From NCBI GenBank assembly GCA_020351895.1, contig CP070672.1, positions 388,634 through 393,755 of the forward strand: DNA of 5,122 nucleotides, read 5' to 3'. The DNA is from Thermoplasmata archaeon. Its GTDB lineage: Archaea; Thermoplasmatota; Thermoplasmata; GCA-020350865. A program made the translations under genes and the position numbers. The notes under the pieces were generated by a model, which was not told where the DNA came from, did no database searches, and saw only the letters and a list, made by a program, of their open reading frames with translations. Below, piece after piece: positions 1 to 4,285 of this stretch; position 1 is the first letter of the stretch, and each line of letters opens with the position of its first letter.

Positions 1-129
1 CTCTTCCCAGATATATAGCTTACGATATTATTATCTCATGAGGAAATATCTATTATCTCAGCTGATTTGGATCTGGATGAAATTCTAAATTACCATAATT
101 TTAACCAGTGTGTGCTCCCTAACCAAAAT
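1..129. other. Upstream region without a secure gene
   Basis: No complete gene can be supported here. On the plus strand one frame is open from 19 to a TAA at 142-144 and reads in part EEISIISADLDLDEILNY. That vaguely recalls the C-terminal end of nitrilase/carbon-nitrogen hydrolase proteins (an 'EE.I..A.(L/I)DLDEI' pattern), but a TAG at 16-18 cuts it off from any upstream sequence and it has no start with an SD. Another frame enters from the left edge and ends at TGA 39-41, so the tail of an unseen gene is possible. I see no RNA gene or repeat. Confidence 0.3.
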
Positions 130-142
130 TATAAATGGCCAT
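124..142 (+). promoter_or_regulatory. Archaeal BRE/TATA promoter with ATGGCCAT palindrome
   Basis: The purine-rich CCAAAA (124-129) reads like a BRE and is followed by the TATA box TATAAAT at 130-136. Directly fused to it is the perfect 8-base palindrome ATGGCCAT at 135-142. The same 13 bases, TATAAATGGCCAT, recur at the promoter of the next large gene (1485-1497). Known archaeal spacing puts the transcription start roughly 25 bases downstream, near 157-162, giving a leader of about 130 bases before the ATG at 289. A weaker TATA-like stretch (TCTAAAAA, 239-246) could supply a short-leader transcript instead. Confidence 0.6.
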
Positions 143-220
143 AAGTGTATGTGTATCTGCTCCTCAGGGGAAAAAAGAGGATGAGCGCCAAGGTGGGGCG
201 CCATGACAGGAGGGAGGCAA

Positions 221-292
221 ATGATTGTTAAGCTTTTCTCTAAAAATTCCAATAAACTCCTTGTCTCAAGGAGGGGAGGTGATGTTAAATGA
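221..292 (+). CDS. Putative 23-aa leader peptide, coupled to the next gene
   Basis: A short ORF starts at ATG 221 and ends at TGA 290-292. It translates as MIVKLFSKNSNKLLVS followed by RRGGDVK. It has its own strong SD (AGGAGGGAGG, 208-217; GGAGG 209-213 lies seven bases from the ATG). Its stop overlaps the next start in an ATGA arrangement (289-292), a classic layout for translational coupling. A 7-bp hairpin (257-273) falls inside its second half. The peptide matches nothing I recognise, and its last residues are simply the reading of the downstream SD. It is probably regulatory rather than a functional protein, but chance cannot be excluded for so short an ORF. It exists in the mRNA only if the promoter near 130, not the weaker one near 240, is used. 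Confidence 0.45.
   Translation: MIVKLFSKNSNKLLVSRRGGDVK
257..273 (+). promoter_or_regulatory. Leader hairpin just upstream of the SD
   Basis: CTCCTTG (257-263) and CAAGGAG (267-273) are perfect reverse complements separated by a TCT loop, giving a 7-bp stem. The stem ends two bases before the SD of the next gene (275-283). It is not followed by a T-run, so it does not look like a terminator. The CTCC arm could alternatively pair with GGAG of the SD at 275-278, so two mutually exclusive folds are possible. Ribosomes translating the leader ORF would melt the stem. Confidence 0.5.
275..283 (+). promoter_or_regulatory. Ribosome binding site GGAGGTGAT
   Basis: GGAGGTGAT is a nine-base match to the complement of the conserved archaeal 16S rRNA 3' end, five bases before ATG 289. 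It decides the start of the first large gene: a TAA at 286-288 blocks any in-frame extension upstream, and the ATG at 282 belongs to another frame without a signal peptide. Confidence 0.85.
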
Positions 293-1377
293 GAAGGAAG
301 ATAGTGATAGCTCTAATATGCGTCTTGTTCATGATATCAAGCATGACATTGACTACAACAACATTCGCGGACTGGGATCCACCGGACGGACACAAGATGC
401 ACTGGCCCCAAACTCCTGATCTGAGCGATACTGGCATGGCTGTTGAGATGCACATGATGCAGTTCAGGGCAGATGACTTCCAATGCAGCGAGACAGGCTA
501 CATAACAGACATTCACATCTGGGGCTCATTTGAGAAGGATATAGTACCTACAGCGGGTCCAGGTGGATTGATATTCCATTTATCAATTTGGAGTGACATT
601 CCCGCCTATACTCCCGGGGTCCCACCCTTAAACTGGAGCAGACCCGGAACGTTACTTTGGCAGATGAGTTTCGGTCCAGGGGGATATTCCGTGATAAACG
701 TGGCTTCAGGCACTGATCATGCCTGGTGGGATCCGGAAACACCGGATTATGATCCAATCAATCATGACGAAGTATATCAGTACAACTTCCATATAGATAC
801 CTCCCAGGCTTTCCTACAGCAAAACGGCACAATCTACTGGCTTGCAATCAGGCTTTACGTCACCACACCTGGGACCTTCGGATGGAAGACAACCACGGCT
901 ACCAATCAATTTAATGACAATGCAGTTCGTGTTGACTCTGTATTTGGTTGGGCACCTCTGGTATACCCTTCGGACCACGATTACGCAGGCCACCCTGTGG
1001 ATTTTGCTTTCGTGATAAACGGTGTTCCGCCTCCACCGACAGTGACTCTTGCACCGTATCCACTAACACCAGTGACATTGAATCTTGCAAGCAAGGGCAG
1101 GTGGATTACGGCCAGAATCGATCCGTATAAGGGCTACGAGGCCGAAGACATCGTTTTAGAAAGGGTGATGCTAGAAGATTCTATCCCTGCAGATTGGGGC
1201 CAAGTCACAGGCTCCCAATTGATGCTAAAGTTCGACAGGGGGGATTTGGAGGATATGATAGGGGGTGGTGATCCCCATGGAAAACCCGCGGAATTTAAAA
1301 TCTCGGGACGATTTACGGACGGAACTCCTTTCGAGGGATTAAGCGAAACAGTCAAGGTGATAGATCCAGGAAAGTAA
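289..1377 (+). CDS. Secreted two-module protein of unknown function (DUF7901-like)
   Basis: A 362-aa protein with a clear signal peptide: MRRK, a hydrophobic core (residues 5-20), and likely cleavage after TTFA at about residue 27. Residues 35-245 resemble, from memory, a family of secreted beta-sandwich proteins of unknown function seen in bacteria and archaea (I believe DUF7901). Landmarks are ADDFQC near 61, ITDIHIWGS near 72, LSIWSDIPA near 98, SRPGTLLW near 117, YQYNF near 163, FGWKT near 197 and DFAFVING near 238. After a proline linker (PPPP, about 247-250), residues 260-358 form a second module with SKGRWITARI, LMLKFDR and FTDGTPFEG, a pattern I associate with repeated modules of secreted archaeal proteins. 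There is no C-terminal anchor or sorting motif; the protein ends in DPGK. Mature protein has one cysteine (C66) and two sequons (N115, N179). It is probably released or held non-covalently at the cell surface. The start is set by the SD at 275-283. The gene ends in TAA, is followed by a T-rich terminator, and shares its promoter core with the next gene. Confidence 0.85.
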   Translation: MRRKIVIALICVLFMISSMTLTTTTFADWDPPDGHKMHWPQTPDLSDTGMAVEMHMMQFRADDFQCSETGYITDIHIWGSFEKDIVPTAGPGGLIFHLSIWSDIPAYTPGVPPLNWSRPGTLLWQMSFGPGGYSVINVASGTDHAWWDPETPDYDPINHDEVYQYNFHIDTSQAFLQQNGTIYWLAIRLYVTTPGTFGWKTTTATNQFNDNAVRVDSVFGWAPLVYPSDHDYAGHPVDFAFVINGVPPPPTVTLAPYPLTPVTLNLASKGRWITARIDPYKGYEAEDIVLERVMLEDSIPADWGQVTGSQLMLKFDRGDLEDMIGGGDPHGKPAEFKISGRFTDGTPFEGLSETVKVIDPGK

Positions 1378-1386
1378 GACCACAAA

Positions 1387-1411
1387 CCTTCTTCTTTTTT
1401 CTTTTTTTATT
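1387..1411 (+). terminator. T-rich archaeal transcription terminator
   Basis: Ten bases after the TAA of the first gene begins a nearly pure pyrimidine tract on the plus strand with runs of six and seven T. A second run, CCTTTTTT, follows at about 1434-1441. Oligo-T tracts of this kind terminate archaeal RNA polymerase without a hairpin, and none is visible. It separates the two secreted-protein genes into independent transcripts. Confidence 0.75.
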
Positions 1412-1481
1412 TCCTAAATGAACCTCAATATCTCCTTTTTTATAATGCTGAATAGACGTTTTTATTGATTTTACTCGATAG

Positions 1482-1497
1482 TTATATAAATGGCCAT
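1482..1497 (+). promoter_or_regulatory. TATA box with the same ATGGCCAT palindrome
   Basis: TTATATAAATGG spans 1482-1493. The 13 bases at 1485-1497 (TATAAATGGCCAT) are identical to those at 130-142, including the palindrome ATGGCCAT (1490-1497) directly after the TATA box. The predicted transcription start is near 1512-1515, giving a leader of about 26-29 bases to ATG 1541. The zinc-ribbon gene's promoter lacks the palindrome, so this is not simply the generic promoter form of the window. Confidence 0.65.
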
Positions 1498-1540
1498 CCC
1501 AATTTAGATAATACAGCTCTGATTTAGGAGGCAGGATGAT

Positions 1541-3520
1541 ATGCAAGAAGTAAAATGGCGATTCAGCGTTTTGACCCTCTTTCTTATGGGGTTATTTGTG
1601 TGCACTGTTGTGGTGGGAATGTTCGGTATCGTGGATACTGCTTTGGCCCAACCCCCAGGAACCGAGAAGAGAGTAACCACAAATTCCGAAAACCAGACAA
1701 ATCCTGTTGTTTATGGAAACTACATTGTTTGGCAGGATGATAGAAATAATGCCACAACAGGCTGGGATATTTACATGTACAACATAGCCACAGGCGGTGA
1801 AAGAACGGTTACTACAGATAAAGGGGATCAGATATATCCTGCGATATACGAAGATAAAATCGTATGGCAGGATGGCCAAAATTTACAAACCCATGGCTGG
1901 GATATATATATGTATGATATCCAATCCGGAATAAAAACTAGAATTACAGACGATAGGGACAACCAGACCAATCCTGCCATATACAAAGATAAGATTGTAT
2001 GGTCGGATGACAGGAACTTTATAACCTCGGCTCATGATATTTATATGAACGACACAGCTTCAGAGCAGGAGACCAGAATCTCGGATGCCTGGAGCTCCGA
2101 TATAAATCCAGATATTTATGAAGAATATGTCGTGTACATCGATGTGGGAGATTTTGTCCCGGATGTCTACTTAAACGACACATCAATTGGCCAGCTGCGC
2201 CAGATTACAACGGATGGAAGTAACAAAGTGAAGTGCGCAATTTACGGCGATTACATAGTTTGGGATGACTCCAGGAACATCGCAGTTGCCGGATGGGACA
2301 TCTACGTTTATTCCTTCCCCGCCGACAGAGAAGCGAGACTGACACTTGACCAGGCTCATCAGACAGACCCTGACATCTTTGGAAATTATATTGTATGGAC
2401 AGACACCAGAAACATGGCCCTTGCCCTTGAGGACATATGGATGTTCAATCTTGACAGTGGTGAGGAGATTCGGATTACAGCCAACCTGGAATCCCAAACA
2501 AGCCCCAGTGTTGCCCATGATATCATAGTATGGCAGGACAACAGAAACAATGCCACATCCAAATGGGATATCTATATGTTCACCATCGATTCGGATCACG
2601 ATGGGGTCTCAGATTCTAATGATGATTTTCCGTACAATCCCAGCGACCATTTCGACAACGATAGCGATGGGATTGGGGACAATGCCGATTCCGATGATGA
2701 TAACGACGGTTATCAGGATTTGCTGGATGATTTCCCCACGGATCCCACGGAATGGGAGGATACAGATTTTGATGGAACAGGCAACAACGCAGATTTGGAT
2801 GACGATAATGACGGTATACCAGACAGCCAGGACCCATATCCTCTGAGCGATCTGAATATTTTCATGGATGCCCTTGATGAACTCAATAACACGGTTAATA
2901 ATGTCAGTTCAGATTTAAACGATCTGACCTACGATGTGAACCAACTGAACATCCAGTTGTTGGACCTGGCAGACAACCTATCCGTTTACAACAGCTCCTT
3001 GAGAGAGGAGATTTTGGCGGTTGTGGGCCATCTTAACTCGTTTCAGGAGAATTCAAGCAGTGATGTGGATGGAATCCGAGGCGACATCGATGATCTGAAC
3101 CAGTCCCTGGATCAGATGGAAGAGGGCCAGGAGGAGATTGAAGGAGAGATCAAGACAACACAAGCAGTGGCAGGGGCGGTTTTAGCTACTGCTGTTGGGA
3201 ATGTCGGCCTCACGGCTGCAGGGATAAAGGGAGGGAGCCTGTTTGGAGGGGCCCTTGCAAGGGAGGTAGGAACCGAGTTGGGAATCGAGGGGGCCGAGGA
3301 GGGTATCAAGAAGAAAAGAAGATCGAAAAGGGAAAGAAAGAAGCTCGAAAAACAGAAGGAGAAATCTGAAAGCGTGAAGGAACCAGAGCCAGAGATCGAA
3401 AAACCAGAAGGCGGGGAGGATGAGATGCCTGATGTAGATGAACCTGAGAAAGAAGAGGATAAGGATCTGAATTCAAAGGAGGATACTTTTGAGGGAGAGG
3501 AGAAAAAGGAACAATTCTAG
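1541..3520 (+). CDS. Surface-anchored beta-propeller, Ca-repeat, coiled-coil stalk protein
   Basis: 659 aa. Signal peptide 1-36 (hydrophobic core about 9-30, likely cut after ALA). Residues 44-349 are seven TolB-like propeller repeats, core 'NP.IY.(D/N).IVWQDDRN....WDIYMY'. The IVW motif falls at 62, 107, 152, 197, 239, 284 and 329, a 45-residue period with one 42-residue step. Residues 350-434 are Asp-rich thrombospondin type-3-like calcium-binding repeats (DSDHDGVSD, DNDSDGIGD, DDDNDGIPD). Residues about 437-540 are a heptad-rich coiled coil. Residues 542-573 (AVAGAVLATAVGNVGLTAAG onward) are a Gly/Ala-rich membrane segment. A strongly basic stretch (590-608, KKKRRSKRERKK) and an acidic Glu-rich tail follow, fitting the positive-inside rule. 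About a dozen N-x-S/T sequons all lie before the membrane segment, supporting an outside N-terminus. It is probably a glycosylated surface 'lollipop' for binding or sensing; the ligand is unknown. The start has AGGAGG at 1526-1531. It ends in TAG. Confidence 0.88.
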   Translation: MQEVKWRFSVLTLFLMGLFVCTVVVGMFGIVDTALAQPPGTEKRVTTNSENQTNPVVYGNYIVWQDDRNNATTGWDIYMYNIATGGERTVTTDKGDQIYPAIYEDKIVWQDGQNLQTHGWDIYMYDIQSGIKTRITDDRDNQTNPAIYKDKIVWSDDRNFITSAHDIYMNDTASEQETRISDAWSSDINPDIYEEYVVYIDVGDFVPDVYLNDTSIGQLRQITTDGSNKVKCAIYGDYIVWDDSRNIAVAGWDIYVYSFPADREARLTLDQAHQTDPDIFGNYIVWTDTRNMALALEDIWMFNLDSGEEIRITANLESQTSPSVAHDIIVWQDNRNNATSKWDIYMFTIDSDHDGVSDSNDDFPYNPSDHFDNDSDGIGDNADSDDDNDGYQDLLDDFPTDPTEWEDTDFDGTGNNADLDDDNDGIPDSQDPYPLSDLNIFMDALDELNNTVNNVSSDLNDLTYDVNQLNIQLLDLADNLSVYNSSLREEILAVVGHLNSFQENSSSDVDGIRGDIDDLNQSLDQMEEGQEEIEGEIKTTQAVAGAVLATAVGNVGLTAAGIKGGSLFGGALAREVGTELGIEGAEEGIKKKRRSKRERKKLEKQKEKSESVKEPEPEIEKPEGGEDEMPDVDEPEKEEDKDLNSKEDTFEGEEKKEQF

Positions 3521-3535
3521 TACCAGCCTTACAAT

Positions 3536-3550
3536 CCAAAAACTTTAAAA
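3536..3550 (+). promoter_or_regulatory. BRE/TATA promoter of the zinc-ribbon gene
   Basis: CCAAAAA (3536-3542) followed by CTTTAAAA (3543-3550) fits an archaeal BRE plus TATA box. The expected transcription start, near 3570-3575, leaves a leader of only about ten bases before the TTG at 3582. No ATGGCCAT element is present, and no T-rich terminator separates this promoter from the preceding TAG at 3518-3520, so readthrough from the upstream gene is also possible. Confidence 0.6.
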
Positions 3551-3571
3551 AACACCCTTCGATATATAGTC

Positions 3572-3577
3572 AGGTGA
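3572..3577 (+). promoter_or_regulatory. RBS AGGTGA deciding a TTG start
   Basis: AGGTGA lies four bases before TTG 3582. An in-frame TAG at 3567-3569 closes the frame upstream, and the next in-frame ATG (residue 18) would remove the first CxxC. The TTG is therefore the best start. Confidence 0.7.
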
Positions 3578-3581
3578 AACA

Positions 3582-3977
3582 TTGACTTTAGATTGTCCCG
3601 CATGTGGTAAAAAAGAGAGTGTATCTGAATTCATGACTGAGGAGTTTTCCAAGTTGGACTACGGTAACGTCAACATTTTTTCTGAGGATCCGAACCATTC
3701 TATTGACATACTTTACCTTCTGCCGCCGTGGCGCTGTGAGTCTTGCCAGAGTGTTTTTCTTAGGGGGCATGGAAGTAATCCGAGAAAGGAAACAGATCTT
3801 ACATGCAGCCTCTGTAAAAAAGGGAAGCTAGTGGAATTCGAGAACGCGGCCGTAGGGGATCTCGTTATCAGAGACACCTTCGATAAGGTGGGCTGGTTGA
3901 CAATCGACGAGGCTCTCATCTGTGACAATTGCGGGATGTACAGGGTCATGGAGACTGGAAAGGAAATTGAAGATTAA
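3582..3977 (+). CDS. Small four-CxxC zinc-ribbon protein
   Basis: 131 aa, no signal peptide or membrane segment, so cytoplasmic. It has four CxxC knuckles: C5-C8 (CPAC), C52-C55 (CESC), C75-C78 (CSLC) and C114-C117 (CDNC). Eight cysteines can make two zinc sites, probably 1+2 and 3+4 in rubredoxin/zinc-ribbon style. The middle (about 15-50) is rich in acidic and hydrophobic residues. Proteins like this bind nucleic acid or partner proteins, or are free-standing zinc-ribbon accessory factors. It is not clearly ZPR1, TFS or a ribosomal-protein family, and I assign no function. It starts at TTG with an SD and its own promoter and ends in TAA. Its neighbour upstream is the propeller protein; downstream it converges with the AT-rich minus-strand block. 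Base use matches the other plus-strand genes, so it belongs to the host-like half. Confidence 0.8.
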   Translation: MTLDCPACGKKESVSEFMTEEFSKLDYGNVNIFSEDPNHSIDILYLLPPWRCESCQSVFLRGHGSNPRKETDLTCSLCKKGKLVEFENAAVGDLVIRDTFDKVGWLTIDEALICDNCGMYRVMETGKEIED

Positions 3978-4031
3978 AGTCTATCATTTCACAAGAAGGT
4001 GAGGATATCCAAGGGGAGTGGAGATTTCACC
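3978..4031. other. Convergent intergenic gap and compositional boundary
   Basis: These 54 bases lie between the TAA of the zinc-ribbon gene and the TGA of the minus-strand small gene. There is no T-run for either strand. GTGAGG (3999-4004) and CCTCAC (4030-4035) form an inverted repeat of six bases with a 25-base loop, too weak to call a terminator. Each arm resembles an SD on its own strand, but neither has a properly spaced start codon. Base composition shifts here from mixed on the left to AT-rich on the right. Confidence 0.5.
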
Positions 4032-4274
4032 TCACGGTTTAAAGGTAGAATACCAATATAGGTTATACGAGCCAGCAGGTAACCCTACTGTGAAAGTCGT
4101 AGCAGTTATTGCCTAAACCCATGCAATAATGTTATCTTCTACAGTTAGTATTAAAATGTCAGGCGTTCCACTCAGTCCATGAAGGATAGTATCGTCATTT
4201 TGAACACCTGCATCATAGCCTAATTTTTCTGTGCTGTACACTCTAATTGCCCCTAATATTGGAAGTTCGGGCAT
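4032..4274 (-). CDS. Small HGL-domain protein interrupted by in-frame TAG
   Basis: ATG at 4274-4272 follows SD AGGTGA (4285-4280) by five bases. The product reads MPELPILGAIRVYSTEKLGY and on to HGLSGTPDILILTVEDNIIA, WV, then TAG at 4115-4113 after 53 residues. The same frame continues AITATTFTVGLPAGSYNLYW, YSTFKP to TGA at 4034-4032. The post-TAG residues complete the domain seen at the end of the preceding gene: 'HGLGVVPNTIILT..VWIMAKNETQFQV...IDWYA' aligns with 'HGLSGTPDILILT..AWV*AITATTFTV...LYWYS'. The TAG falls where the neighbour has Met. Options are a nonsense mutation (broken gene), amber suppression or pyrrolysine insertion, or a 53-aa truncated product. By its resemblance to viral tail-type domains and its position behind the beta-helix gene it may be a virion or element protein. 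Full readthrough length is 80 aa. Confidence 0.65.
4113..4115 (-). other. In-frame TAG within a conserved domain
   Basis: This is the amber codon after residues AWV in the small HGL-domain gene, with 26 further sense codons of conserved domain sequence before TGA. The position is on a beta-turn between the WV strand and the 'T.FTV' strand, a place where many residues would be tolerated. A single base change from TCG (Ser), TTG, AAG, CAG or TGG could have produced it. Confidence 0.7.
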
Positions 4275-4279
4275 ATTTA

Positions 4280-4285
4280 TCACCT
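4280..4285 (-). promoter_or_regulatory. RBS AGGTGA overlapping the preceding stop
   Basis: On the minus strand AGGTGA overlaps the TAG stop (4286-4284) of the beta-helix gene and lies five bases before ATG 4274. This indicates two translationally linked genes in one transcript and supports that first TAG being a real stop. Confidence 0.75.

Noticed and set aside
19..144. Possible remnant of a nitrilase-family C-terminus (EEISIISADLDLDEI)
   Set aside because: The frame is cut by TAG at 16-18, has no SD-supported start and runs through the TATA box. The resemblance covers only about 15 low-information residues.
2590..2840. Overlapping open frames on both strands across the Asp-rich repeats
   Set aside because: The repetitive GAT/GAC codons keep the other frames open. 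The products are biased shadows with no start signals.
3518..3577. Readthrough of the TAG ending the propeller gene, adding 18 codons to TGA 3575-3577
   Set aside because: The extension is made of the next gene's BRE/TATA promoter and SD and has no protein-like character. The charged tail ends naturally at the TAG.
3999..4035. GTGAGG/CCTCAC hairpin as a bidirectional terminator
   Set aside because: Six pairs with a 25-base loop and no T-run on either strand. Archaeal termination relies on T tracts.
4061..4084. GGTTA...TAACC inverted repeat downstream of the in-frame TAG, as a readthrough-stimulating element
   Set aside because: Only five base pairs with a 14-base loop, about 28 bases from the TAG. 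Too weak to separate from chance.
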